From the NCBI GenBank assembly GCA_003342895.1, contig PTFA01000038.1, positions 1,995,935-2,059,934 on the forward strand: a stretch of 64,000 bases of DNA. The letters run 5' to 3'. The translations under genes were made by a program, and so were the position numbers. The notes below the pieces were generated by a model that was not told the DNA's origin, searched no databases, and was given only the letters and a program-made list of their open reading frames with translations. How positions within the stretch are numbered: the stretch's first letter is position 1; every line of letters starts with the position of its first letter. Of this stretch, positions 45,700-57,963 are shown piece after piece. Source of the DNA: Casuarius casuarius (taxonomy: Eukaryota > Chordata > Aves > Casuariiformes > Casuariidae).

Positions 45700-46165
45700 G
45701 CAGTTCTCCATGCCAACACGCTGTCGGCAGTACTCAGGGCACGCAGAGCGATGCAGCGCTTTGATCTCTCCAAACTGTAAAAACATTCCTTTGCTTTAAT
45801 ACATCCTCCACGCAGCGGTTTAAAGTTCCTTGCACAGGCTTATCACGCCCTTCAAGGATAGAGATGAAACACGTGCCGCACGGAGGAGCGGTGCTGCTGT
45901 CAAATGCTTCCCGCGTTGCCCCCACCGCTGCCATGTGCAGCCCAGCGCTGCCGCGCTCGGCGGTCCTTGGCAGGCTGAGTGCCTGCAGCAGCCCGCGTGC
46001 CCGCCAGAAGAGCGTGGCAGGCAGCGTGCTCCTCCACCGCGGTCGGTCCCCGGCTACAAAGCCAGCGTGCCGTGCAAGGCGACCCCAGCCGCACTGGAAA
46101 TTGCGGACCTGGCACAGGGAATTATGCCCAGAGTCATTGCTTTTATTCCGCGGCTGGCAATTAGG
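45700..46165. promoter_or_regulatory. Intronic CpG-island-like patch
   Basis: By hand count the 240 bp at 45841-46080 contain about 24 CpG dinucleotides at roughly 60-65 % GC, an observed/expected ratio near 1, inside AT-rich intron where CpG is rare. Longer reading frames occur in several frames on both strands (the largest 140 codons on +), as expected from high GC. None shows a known domain. It could be an internal promoter, an enhancer or a GC-rich insertion. Confidence 0.55.
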
Positions 46166-47224
46166 ACCGCTGCAGCTCTGAGCTGCCTGAGCCTAAGCCA
46201 GCATTATTATCATTTTTATGTGTTGTCTGAGTACCAAAAGGCCTCCGATTGAGGCCTCGTTGTGCTTGGCCCTGGACAAGTAGGGTGAGAAGAGACTGCT
46301 GGGCCAGGAGGGGTGGTATTGCAGAGATGCAGTCCATGAGCTGGCTGGGATGAAGACCTGGCTTGGTCTTTGTAGTTGTATATATTGTATTGTTGGGGAG
46401 AGTCAGGAACGGGAAAGGTCAGGAGAAACAACTAGTCGCAAGTCACCTCTGAAAGGGCAAACTTTGATGGGGCCCAGTCTGGTAGATCTTGTGTTTGACC
46501 TAGGGCATGAACGGGCCCATCCCAGGGAATGGGCTACCTGGGAGTATAGACATGTGCCTAATGGACCGGTGTGTTCATAACGCTTACCAGATTCGGTCCA
46601 ATGGGGCAGCTGGTGAAAGGTGGGAAAGGCCATCGGAGTGAGGAAGGGGCTTCGGTTCCCAAGTGTGACTGCTTTAAATATCACCAAAGTGATGGTATTT
46701 TGTGAAGAATGAACTGTATTGCTTAAACTGTTAGAGCTTATGACCCAGTTACACCCTGGTTTAATACGCAATATCAATCCTTCAGACTGTACAGCATATC
46801 TTAAATGAGTTTAACTAGATTCTGATGTAAATAGCATAAGCTTTTCTCTCTACTCTGTATTGGTTACAAGGATATTAGGATGAGGGTGGCTTGCTCGTGG
46901 TGAGGGAATCTCTCAAATGCATATAAGAATCACAGGAAAGCAAGTATGTCACCTGAAAGATGCTGCAGGGGCTGTAGGGGGCAACTTTTTTATATTATAT
47001 AGCTACAGATTTTAGAGGCAACATTAATAGTCTCCACTCCTAGGGATCAGTTGCATATCTGGAAGATCATGTCTCTAGTTAAATAGTGGGAGTAGGGATT
47101 AAATCCAAATCCACTCAGTTCTTAAGGATGGGTAGCTATTACCTCTTAGCCAAAGCTGTAATTGGCTCATCAGCCATGTGAGAGAAGTTGACTGACTATG
47201 AGTTGCATTCTTCATTAAAGAGAA

Positions 47225-47252
47225 ATCTATCATCTTGTTTATGATGATAGAT
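47225..47252. repeat. Perfect 10-bp inverted repeat, 8-nt loop
   Basis: ATCTATCATC and GATGATAGAT are exact reverse complements around TTGTTTAT. Too short for a microRNA precursor. Confidence 0.8.
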
Positions 47253-47303
47253 AATTGGCTTACATTTTGGTTAACGAGGTAGGCAGCAAATCCAGTGTCT
47301 GGT

Positions 47304-47329
47304 CACCTGATCACGTGAGGACACATGTG
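47304..47329. promoter_or_regulatory. Cluster of three E-box motifs
   Basis: CACCTG (47304-47309), CACGTG (47312-47317) and CACATGTG (47322-47329) within 26 bp. E-boxes bind basic helix-loop-helix factors and CACCTG also binds Snail/ZEB-type repressors. The sequence alone cannot show function. Confidence 0.3.
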
Positions 47330-50300
47330 AGTTTGCTTACCTTGCTGCTGCATGAAGCCTAAGAAAGCCACACAGGGGCAGAGGGAGTTTTTCCTCTTGC
47401 TTATTTGCATGCATGCGCAGAGGGGTTGATATTTCAGTCTAAAACCATTGGTTTTCCGTGCCCCTGAACACGTAGCCAGTGGGGGAGTCTGAAAGTCGTT
47501 TTGTGTGTGCAAGCCAGTGCCGTGCACAGGTCAACGGGTGCTCTGAGCCTGTAAGCAAGCCTGCTCGTGTGAGCCTCCTTCCATTTGCTCCTCCAGTGGC
47601 ATCACTTGATCGTTGTCCTTCATTCTGAAGTCTTTTATTATTTTTTTTTCCGCAGTATTCGGTTGGATTTGCTTGTACTTTCCTCCTTTCAGATTGTTGG
47701 CACCACTTGCTTTGAAAATTGCCCTTCAAATTCTCTCTGACCCCTCAGGCACCTGGGGTGAGAGCTGCTGGGGGCTTGCAGTCAGGCCTAACCAATGTGA
47801 AATGTGCCTCTGCGAGTCAAGTGTTAGCTCTTGCAGTGCCTTAGACGGTAATTAATGGAGAGTTGTAAGTCAGACCCTTTAACTACGATGAGTCTTTAAT
47901 ATAGTGAAACAAGAAAGAACAGAGGAAGGAGAGTGACCTACGAGCTTCAGGCAGACCAAACCCCACCAACTGCAACGTCTGGCCGGGATGGTGCTGGGCT
48001 CTCTCCCTTTCAGTCCATTTCTCCTACGTGGTTAGTCACCCTTACAACATCCTTGTTCTTTTTTTTTTTTTTTAATCTTGCCCTGTTTCATCCTGTCAGG
48101 TAAGAGTGAAAATTAGCTTAAGAATCTCTATTTGTTACCCTGCAACCATTGCCCGACACGCACTCCCTGTCTGACTGCTGGTTTCCTCCTTCGAAGCCAA
48201 GGGAGGGGAAGAAAACATGGAAAGTGCAGAGAAAAGCACTGGGACCTGTGTCCTGAGGGAGGTTCAGGCCTCTCCTTCGTGGCACTGAGGACCTCAGCAC
48301 AAAGAGGCAGGTCAAAGGACGTGAGCATCAGCATGCCTTGGAGGCCGTGGGTACCTGCTCTCCTTCCAGCTATTATTTCCACACTTTGAAATCCCGTTGT
48401 ACTTGGGGGTGGTTTTCATTCCATTAGAATTAACCATGTGTCAAAGACTTCAACTATAAACTTTTCAGCTTGTTATTTTGAATTCTTGGCCTCAGGCTGT
48501 GCCCTTAGCAGAAACACTAAAAATCTCTTATCGCAATATGGTTTGGGGTCTTTTTGAGGTTGTGGTGTTTTTTTTTTTTTGATGGGGAGAGTCTCTTTCT
48601 CTCCAGTTTTTGCTTCATTATATAAACAATTCTATGTAGCGAGGTATAGTGTGTTTTTGCAACCAACATCAAAGTATAGATTTTACCTTACAGATGTCAT
48701 AGCTGACATTACCAGCTGTTCATTGCAAATACCTAGTAACAGCACTCTCTATATTTCCGGGATCCAAATGTTACAATCCAGCACATGGTTGTTTAAAAAT
48801 CTTCTTTTATTGCACAGCCGTATTGGCCACCACAGTCTGGACCAGCAGGTTACTTGGCTTGCTGAGGTTAAACTCTTGAGCCAGAGCATTTTGTAATTAA
48901 GCCCCTCAGCTATAACTCTCTGGCATTCCCAATCTATGTTGCTTAAAACAAAGCTGTTTCTTATGTTCTTTAATTTCCTGTATCAATGCCAGCTTAAAAT
49001 GGTGATTACAGCCTGATGGATATGTAGGTAGACTGATGCTTTTAACTTTTCTGAATCAATGACACTAATTTTATTGTGATTAATTGAACAGCATCCTGTA
49101 AGGCTTCTGTGAAGGATGTTGTATTTATGTAGTTTGTTGTCATCGCCCATCCTTGTGCATCTGAGGAGAGTGCAATCCTGTGAAATGCTTCTCTGTAGGG
49201 AACAAAAGCTAAAGACTTCGCTAAAACATCCAAAGGGGAAGACTTAACATTTATCTTAGATGCTTCAGAAAAATCCTAAGACTCCTTAGAAAAGTCCTTG
49301 GAGGAAATGATGTCAGTTCCAGAATAATATTCTTATGTAGGAGTCTTCCACCTACATTTCTATAGAGCATTTTTCTAGGAAGCAGCATTTTCTTTTTCTC
49401 ACCGTGTTTCTAAAGTTTCCCCACAACCCATGGGTTATCACTTCTGTTGGCTACAAAAGAGGGTGAGCAAGTGTGAGAAGTAGAAAAGTAAAGGATTTTG
49501 TCTCAAGTATCTAGTCTTCATAAGAGGGATGTGATCCAATGTTAATAGCATTTTCTAGCTGAAGTTCATGCTTTTCATGCTGAAAACACCTTGTTTGAAT
49601 GCTCTTACAGCTGAACGTAATATTAGAGTACCACATGCATTCGTTGCAGAGTCAGACAGTTCTTTTCACACCAGCAATGTATTGCTGAGTGGAAAGGGTT
49701 TTAGAAACATGTAAAGATATGAAATCATGAAGAAAGTACTAACTGTATTATGAACAGAAAATATTAGTCTGAGGTACCTTTGTTCTCTTTCGTAGTAAGA
49801 GGAGTTGCATCTCCATTTCCTAGGGCTTTCCAAGCAATTGTAGAAAATTACTTTTAGCAGGTGCTCTAATCTACTTCTAAATGGAGTCTCCCTGGTCAGC
49901 AATGTTGGCAGTGACTCTGAGAGTCTGTAGGCTCTGATCTCGTGGTGCCAAGTTCATATGAGAGAAGATCTGAGTGCAGATACTCCCAATCTTTCCCTTT
50001 CTTTTGACCACAGTGCTCACTTACTCAGAATGGTGATTGGGGAGATTTTCCGGCCTGAAGAAATTGAGAGGAAAATGTCTTGCTTGCATTCAAAACAGTG
50101 TCAAAACTTCCATTTTGCCTAAGATATTGCCAACTTATCTTAAGTGGAACTTAATTTCCAAACTGCAGTCCAACCTAGGCTTAAGTGATATCTCTCAAGT
50201 CTATCACAGCTGTACTCAACCATTAGTAATAACTTCAAAATCCAAGCAATGAGACCAGCTCTGTGGAGCCACTTGGGATGGGTCTTCAGTGAAAGACTAA

Positions 50301-52271
50301 GGAAAATCTCTCCACCTCTGGACGTAATCCATCTCTCCATAATCCAGTTTCGTCCATCTCTGGACTAAGTTTCCAGCCAAGTGCATTGTATCAATGCAGT
50401 TATTTTCTCATGGGAAAAGAACCAAGTCTTGCAAGGATTTTCATGTCCTGTTTGGACAGGATGTCTTAGCACAAGTGAGCAGAGCAGGTTTCTTTTTTAG
50501 GAATCCAGAGGATCCATTTTTCGGAACACTTTAATAACATCAGCAGCACATCATGGACACTGTAGGCTGTAGCAGCAGATCAGAGGCGGAAGTCTAATGG
50601 CAGATCCTGACAGCAGATGCTGCCCTTGGGAGACAGGAGATTTAATTAAAAGGCTGCTGCAAACAAGGACACGGATATACCACAGAAATTCAGAGTGCAT
50701 ATGCATGTTTTAGAAAGAAAAAAAAAAAACACAGCTGGAATTTCTGCATTTTCTTCTTTCTTAACTCAGTAATGCTACTTTAATTTTTACTCAACTCTGT
50801 CTCTGACCAGGAAACAATAGGAAGTCAAAGCAGGAAAGCTCTGGGACGAGGCGCTTCTAGGTTGGCAGCGAAAAAATTAAGTGTCTCTATTTTCTTTCTT
50901 TGTGAGATATACTTACTATTGTCTAAATTCTCAACTGATTTAAACTAACTTGGCTCTACCTAAGCTAACAGAATCACTTATTATATTCACACATATATTA
51001 TATTTCATTAAACATAAACGGTTCTTCATTTTGTTGCTCTTTCTATAGTCCACTGCAAATATGGACATGGTGACATCTCTCAATGCTTCACTATTCCTTT
51101 TCCAGTGTTCAAAGCAGACTTATTTAAAAATTTGTGCTTGACTAATGATATTAGATTAGGCTTCTTAAAGTGTTGTTGAGTGTCTAATGTTGGTGTCTGA
51201 CACTGTAGGAGATTTTTAACTTCAAAACCTATAGCAATGTATTCTCATCTCAACATGCAATCCAGGGTTGCTACCCTGTGCTGTAAAGATTTGATCTCTA
51301 TCAATATATAATTGCTATGTCTTTTCAAGAAGTCCATGATTTTTATACTGAGACACACTCTGCTTCCTGAAGAATCAATTTCTTTTTTGGGTGGCATTTC
51401 ATTACTATTTCATTATTATTACTTTTCATTATTTATATTGCCNCTTTTCAGTTTGATTTATGGCAATATTCTGCTTTGCTAAAAAATAGCAGCAGCTGAA
51501 ACACTCTGGGGGTTATTAGTGGCGGAAAAAAAATTAAAAGCTGTATGCATTGGACACACTCCACAAGACTGGTGAAGTGTCGTTTCAGCTGAAGTGACTG
51601 GATATTACTCAGTAATCAGCCTGTCTGGAGATAGTTCAGACCACCTCGATTCCTCCTTCTGACAGTTGGAGTTTCAAGGTCACCACGTGCCAGAGCAGAG
51701 AGGATTGCTGTTAACAACCTCCTGCTCGGAGGCTGGTTTCTGCCAATGCTTCTGGTCTCTGTCAAAGTGCTTTCACAAGCCCTGTCCTTCCCTAACCATC
51801 CCTGGCCATCCCTAGCTGTGTCAACTGGANTTTGCACCAAACCTTCCCTATCTGAAGCATAAGGAGAACAGACACAGAAACTGAAAGTTCTGCTGAGATC
51901 CACTTTCCAGCTAGTTAGGCAGTTCCTACCTAACAAATTCTCTAATACTGCAGGACTTTAGGGCATTGGCAGTGCCTTGATCTCATATTTATTTCTTATG
52001 GTACTATAGAGCAGTAAGGTTTTGCCTATTACTGGATGTCTTAAATTTCCTGCAGGGGATTTATTATAATCGGGAAGTGTCTGGTGGCTTGTGCTGTGCT
52101 GGAGGTGTGTGGGGTAGATCTTTTGATTAAACATTTATTGTGCAGTTGCCTACAGTGAGGGACAGAAGGACAGGGAGAGCCAGGCTGTCTCTTCCACCTT
52201 ACATTTCATGTGATGATGCAACAGAGTGCTTACCTAGTACCATCGTTAGCTGTAAAGCAGAGAGTATTCTC

Positions 52272-52293
52272 TTTTTTTTTTTTTTTTTTTTTT
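52272..52293. repeat. T22 homopolymer tract
   Basis: Uninterrupted run of about 22 T, probably length-variable. It could be the remnant of a reverse-strand poly(A) tail but no element is recognisable next to it. Confidence 0.85.
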
Positions 52294-53034
52294 GGTATAG
52301 GGTTAGAACATTAATGGTAAGAAGTATCACATTTAATGAGAGTCAGTGATAGTCATGCCACCTGTATGCCATTTAACAAGGGAATCTGCAAGACACACAG
52401 GAAGAAAAAATTCCTGGGAGAAACAGAAAAGATATCATCATCCCAGGCTATTCTGGTGGTTCAAACAAAGGGTTGAGTATCTTAGATTAAAGATTTAGTC
52501 CTTCCAGAGGGTGGATGCAAGGTCAGCAGAGGATAGATGCATGGTGAGTGAGGGTGTGGAAGATGCTCAGATGACGTACACTGATGTAGNCCAGTCCATG
52601 ACAGACCACAAAACCTGAAAAGTTTGTTCACNGTCACAGTAGTACCCAGAACTGTCATAGAAGGTACCTAGTTTATGATTTTAATTAGGAATGACTGCCA
52701 AGANAGCTAAGATATTTAAACACTAAACCCCTGCTTAAGCCTCTAACTCCTAACTATTTCAAATACCTGAAATACTAGGCACTCATTTGCCATTGCAGCT
52801 CAAGCTATGGTTATCATTTCTCAGTTTGTCTTTTCAAATAAAAAATNATATTGCAAAGGTCTTTGGTATTGTGAAGTTAGCATACACCTGTCTGTGTTTC
52901 CTGTGTTTTCACCCAATGGAAGAATTTACCTATAAGCCTATAACTGAAAGTGTTCAGTATGATCCCTTGAAAATCAATTCCTCCACACTGAAGCCATCTA
53001 TGATATGCTTTATTTATTGTCTCATATTTTTCAG

Positions 53035-53176
53035 CACNTGTCCTGAGGGATATATATGCCTGAAGGCTGGGGAAAATCCTGACCATGGTTACACAAGCTT
53101 TGACACTTTTGGCTGGGCCTTTCTCTCTTTGTTCCGTCTTATGACTCAGGATTACTGGGAACGTCTCTATCAACAG
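53035..53176 (+). CDS. SCN5A: SCN5A exon 9: pore helix and selectivity filter (residues 331-378)
   Basis: A 142-bp exon encoding [40 protein letters not shown] and YWERLYQQ: the P-loop of domain I. Asp370 is the Asp of the DEKA selectivity filter (human D372). The next residue is Tyr371 (codon TAC, 53153-53155), where mammalian Nav1.5 has Cys373; this site governs tetrodotoxin and cadmium sensitivity. An ambiguous base at 53038 falls in the third position of ACN, so Thr332 is certain whatever the base. The acceptor is catatttttcag and the donor CAG|gtatga. Phase 2 in, phase 0 out. Confidence 0.97.
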
Positions 53177-54793
53177 GTATGAGATTTTTTTGTAAATTTT
53201 TGAAGTATAAAATAAACACATCTCCTGTTACAGTTAAATATGCAATAATTAAAAAAAGAAAAAAAGATAGTCATTAGATGAACTGTTCTCTGTGTGTTCT
53301 GGGCAAGAACCATCAATTGCTACAATTAATTTCTTAGGAGTGATGATACCAGAAGACATNAAACTGGGTGTATGGGGGAGGAAGAGGAAAATTGGTACTT
53401 AGGGAAAGAAGCTTTGAATGAGTAATTTACCTAAATCTGAATGAAGTTTGCCACTTAATAAAGATCATCACATCAATACTTAATGATTGTTTGGTGGCTG
53501 GTGTAACATGAACTAGTCTTCTGAGTCTAGCTCAAAAAAAGAGACTAGAAAAGCTCCTGGTACATCTCTTCTTGCAAGATGTGACAATGAACACAAATTC
53601 ACTGGACAATGAGACCACCTGGCGCCCTTTCAGTTCTCCCTACAGCAAAATTTTCCCCAGGGAGGCCTAACAGCCAGGGGCGCCGTTGGAATCAGAGTTA
53701 ACTTACAGTCCTGTGTGCAAGGTTGTCTGGTAGTAAATACTCATTTTAGCATAGATTTGTTGAAATGTATGTAAGCTCAGAAAACCTGCATGTAAATATT
53801 CAGCACCGAATTACATGCTCTGTTCATGAAGCCACTGAGGATTTGCTTCTGCATCTCAAAAATGCCAAAACCGAAGGATACTCTTAAGGAAATCAGGGGA
53901 GCTAACGTTGCCAGATACTACTCTGAAGGTACTGAGGTGGGCATCTTTGAAGGCACTGAGGATTTCAACCTCACATGCAGTCCGTTATACAATTTTATGT
54001 CAGGAAAAAATAGAATGAAATCAAAGATTCTTTAAACAATTGTAATCATTTACTTGGTGCAGAACTTATGTACAACTCTGGAAGGTTGGAACTGTCATGG
54101 CAAATAACACCAAGCCCTTTTGTGTTTCGACCCTATGATAGCAGACAGTGGTTTCTATCACTAGCATCAGGTCCTTGACCATGGGAGATACCCAGAACAA
54201 GCTCAGCCTGTTACCCTAAATTCCATTTATGTCTATAAATCTGGTGGAGAACCAGGCAACACAGTCAGTGGAGCCCAGAATATGGTGGTTCTTATCCTGA
54301 AGTAGATGTCTAAAAAGTTCAGATGAATTATACCCTAAAAATATCTATTTTTCCCCACTGGCTGTAAAGGGACCGAGACTGTAGACACCTAAAGGGAAAC
54401 AAGATGAATCCTACCTGGAAAGTCTCTGTACATGGGACAAAAATAGATTGAGCTATGTGAGGGAAGCTTTCACTGCAGCTGATTGTAAGGTTATCTACTC
54501 TCAAAGAAATCCAGCAAAGGTGTTTGGCAAAGAAGGAAAATATCCTTGCATTTTACTGCAAGGCACATAGAATTTTTTGACTGCAGCATAAAGATTTCTT
54601 TATGAGAAGGTTATTTCCTTGAATGTGGTTTTCATTTGTCCTGAAAGGGATTCTGTTCAGGCTGCTAACAATGGCAGAATGCAATAATACGTAAATCTAA
54701 GTTTCTAAAAATGTTTTATGAAAGCTGGGTTTTTTTGTTGTTGTTTGAAAGCATTGTAAGCAAGTGTTAGCCATTTAATTTTTGTGTTTACAG
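53177..54793 (+). other. Intron between exons 9 and 10 (1617 bp)
   Basis: GT-AG intron (gtatga ... tttgtgtttacag) with one N at 53360. Nothing else recognised. Confidence 0.88.
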
Positions 54794-54991
54794 ACTCTCA
54801 GATCTGCTGGGAAGATCTACATGCTCTTTTTTATGCTGGTCATCTTCCTGGGCTCATTTTATTTGATCAACCTGATTCTGGCTGTTGTAGCCATGGCTTA
54901 TGAAGAGCAGAACCAAGCCACTATTGCTGAAACAGAGGAGAAGGAAAGGAAGTTTCGGGAAGCCATGGAGATGTTAAAGAAAGAGCAGGAG
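54794..54991 (+). CDS. SCN5A: SCN5A exon 10: S6 of domain I and start of I-II linker (residues 379-444)
   Basis: A 198-bp exon encoding [40 protein letters not shown] and [20 protein letters not shown], ending LKKEQE. It contains pore-lining segment S6 of domain I, including the [15 protein letters not shown] block at the inner gate and local-anaesthetic region. The charged helix beyond it starts the cytoplasmic domain I-II linker. The acceptor is gtgtttacag; the donor GAG|gtctgt is unusually weak. If the intron were retained, four more codons and a TGA would end the protein here. Length equals human (198 bp) as I recall. Confidence 0.98.
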
Positions 54992-55823
54992 GTCTGTAAG
55001 CTATGACATGATTAGCCTTGAGTAACTTGAGCAGTCAGTACTTTGAGATTCACATTCTCTTTATTTTACATTTATGTGATCACTGATATAAGAGTTTGTT
55101 TGAAAACAACTTAATGTTTATCATCCAGGACAGAGTTATTACAGTCCTTTCTAAAAGAAAAATGATGGCTCTTCCTGCTAGAATTGGGGCCCTTTAGGGT
55201 TTACATACCCACAGATGTACCAGTTTAACTGTAGTAGCCCATACCAGCAGAGGAAGCTATACTGGCTGACATAAAAGGCGTTTTCATGATGATATAACTA
55301 CATCTGCATTTGAGCACAGACCAGCGATTTTGGTAGCTCTGTCACAGCCCTTGCTGAATATTCTTCCTCCAGCGCTTTAGTTCATGTTCATTTCCACTCT
55401 CTTTCATTCAAATAGTCATTAACACCCAATTGCCTGATAAAGAAGATAAAGATGGAGGGCAACCAGTTTGAAACNTATATGTCTTTGTACCTGAACAAAC
55501 GAACAGGCAGATCTTGAGGTTAAGTTTTGCACATTATGCAAAGGATATGGGTTTAATGTCATGTCGTAAGTCTGAGCAAAACAGGGAGGCCAAAGCGTGG
55601 CTGTAACAATATAGTCTTAATAGCACTAGTTAATTTGCCTGTGGTTTGTGTGGGGTAGAAAGTCTTTATTAACCAACTGAAGAGAACATTTTAGGTGCTG
55701 TGAACAAGAAAACAATAAGAAAATTAGTCTGAAATAACACACAGCACTGTAGTTCAGAGAAATAAATCCTTGATACACAATATAAACTAATATACATAAT
55801 TTTCTTTTGGGTATGTATGGCTT

Positions 55824-55865
55824 CAGGGCCTAATCCAAAGCCCATTTAAATCCTTGGAAAGAAAA
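55824..55865. repeat. Fragment of GGGCCTGATCCAAAGCCCATT repeat
   Basis: CAGGGCCTAATCCAAAGCCC followed by ATTTAAATCCTTGGAAAG differs in only a few places from the arm GGGCCTGATCCAAAGCCCATTGAAGTCAATGGAAAG that I recall from sauropsid repeats. It is the best preserved copy of this arm in the window. Confidence 0.5.
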
Positions 55866-57963
55866 TAGAAAATACAATTCATCCTTGACAAAGTGTTAGT
55901 AGAGGCTTATGCATCGACTAAGTCCTTTTAGAGATCTACTTTGCAGATGCAATTTAGTCCATATATAGGAGCTTTGAACAGAATAACTTTCTGCCATAAC
56001 CTTAGGGAGTAAGCTGAGCTCCAACTCACACCTATTTTATACAAATTTTCATGTGTTTTGACTCCAGCAGAGCTCTTCCTAATAACAGTCAACTCTGGTA
56101 GCCCCAGCTATAATTAAAGATACTTAAGAATTTCCTTTTGATGACTTTGATTTCAGTTAAGCCTGCACATATGTACACAAGAAAAGAACATTAAGCTCTG
56201 AAAGTCAGACTGTGCCAAAATGAAGGTTGCTCATGAAAACCTTATTTGTTCCTTTTATGTATATGCTTTATAATGTAGTCTTTTCTCACATGACGATGTC
56301 TAGTTTTTCCTGTGCCCTACACAGTACAGAGGGTGGACAGTGCATGACTCAAGAGCAGCTCTTCACTTTCTCATCATTTGCTATGTAGCCTTAGGCCTAC
56401 TCAAGCATGCTGTTCCTTATTCAGGCATTTTGTTCAAAGCCTGCTTCAAAGACAAAATGACTAACACCTTCAGAGGTTTTTTCAGTGGCTCTTGTCACCA
56501 CATAAACTCTGTGTGCTTCAAAAACATTCATGTGTATCTGCAGTACTCTTGGAGTATTATCTCAATTTTATGGAGAGGAAACTTAGGAAAAGAAAGATTA
56601 AAGTCAAACATATTCGCTGGTTTTCGGGTGTCTGAGATGCCTAGGCACTATCGCCTGTCACTTTGTATCTACAAGATACAGTTCTCCACGACTTCATGTG
56701 AAGCTCAGTAATTCTACGAATCAAACCTCAACAACTCAAATTAGATATCCTGAAGAGAAGGCTCAGGAAGGTGAACTGGGTGGTCTGCTACACTGTGTAG
56801 CCCTCAGCTGTCCCTGGCAGTGATGCCATCAGGCAGCTAGGGCAAAGCAAGATCCTTTCCAGAACCACCTTGCTGCTGCCAGCTTCAAGGGTCTGTGGGC
56901 ATCCTGCAGGCTGACTCCTGATTGGGATAATTTTGTACCTGTCTGTGGACAGGAGAGGTTTGGTGGGATCTGGGAGCCTTAGCCTGTGCCCTGCATGATC
57001 TCCATGTCAGANATCCTGAGCTAAGCTTCTGTCCCATTGTCCAGCCACCACCCATCCTTGCTGTGCAGGTCCAGTCCCAGGTGTTTCCTTGGAGGTAACA
57101 CAGTGGGTTACGGCACGCAGTGCCTGAGGGGCAGGAGACTGCCCAGCACACTGATGGGAAACAAAACAGAAAGGGTGAATAGGCTGGATGTGGGGACATT
57201 CTCCATGACGAGAAACAATCCGGACTAAATTTTTTTTCAACAAGTAAAGAAGTCACAAAGGGTAGAAACTTTTCAACCCAAGCAATAGGGAAGAAAATGC
57301 TAAGAAACTGAAAATTACCTTGATTAACAGTGAGAGTACAACAAGCCAAATAGCACAACCTACAATATTTTCTAGATAAATAAAATATGGCAATCAGAAA
57401 GAAAAACTGAAACTTGTTTCATCAGCTTTTACGTTGTGCAGTACAAAGGGAGCACAAATATAATTGATAGGCCTGCTTGGAGACTATCAGTCAATTTGTA
57501 CAATCGGTCTAACACATTCCTAAACCTGAACTTAACACCAAAAGACTAGCTGAATCTTTATGAGGAGAAAGCACTTGAGCATAGCAATTAAATCAATTGA
57601 CTCAAAAAAAGAACAATAGCCTAGACCAGTGTCTGAACCCTCCTTCTCCTCTCTGCTCTAAGCAGCTTGCTCATGAAAGGTATTTCCCACAGGAATTAAG
57701 TTTTGCTGCGCTCTCAGTTTGATAGAGCTACAGCTACTCCTTGAAATACATGATTGATTCTTTACACGACTGTTAAGTGCCTTCACTTTCCTTGGACTGA
57801 TGCCTGTGGGAGGAAGGGAGTATTTTGTTGCGGAGAGCTGATTGCCTGTTTGATTCTAGTGGCTTACAGACAATAGCATTGAGGATTCATAGGTTTCTCC
57901 TGTTCTTGGGAACCCGGAGAGATTTATATACATATAATATATATAAATCACTCATTTTTTGTA

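Larger units (their letters stand above)
40099..53034 (+). other. Intron between exons 8 and 9 (12,936 bp)
   Basis: GT-AG intron. It contains an L2-tail-like fragment (about 41.32-41.43 kb), a CpG-rich patch (about 45.70-46.16 kb), a cluster of three E-boxes (47304-47329), a 10-bp hairpin (47225-47252) and T-rich tracts (45107-45120, about 48060-48074, 52272-52293). From 51.4 kb on, isolated Ns appear. No exon-like frame with a channel match was seen. Confidence 0.84.

Noticed and set aside
45830..46252. 140-codon open frame on +, the longest undisturbed plus-strand frame
   Set aside because: It lies in the CpG-rich patch where stops are rare in all frames. The translation is Arg/Pro/Ala-rich with no domain, and overlapping frames are equally open.
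52787..53034. In-frame upstream extension of exon 9
   Set aside because: The frame stays open into the intron, but channel similarity starts exactly after the CAG at 53032-53034 and the 142-bp exon length fits the family. The extension is intron read-through.
56885..57358. 157-codon open frame on the minus strand
   Set aside because: No recognisable domain, Cys/Ser/Pro-rich composition typical of chance frames, an N inside (57012) and no splice or promoter context.
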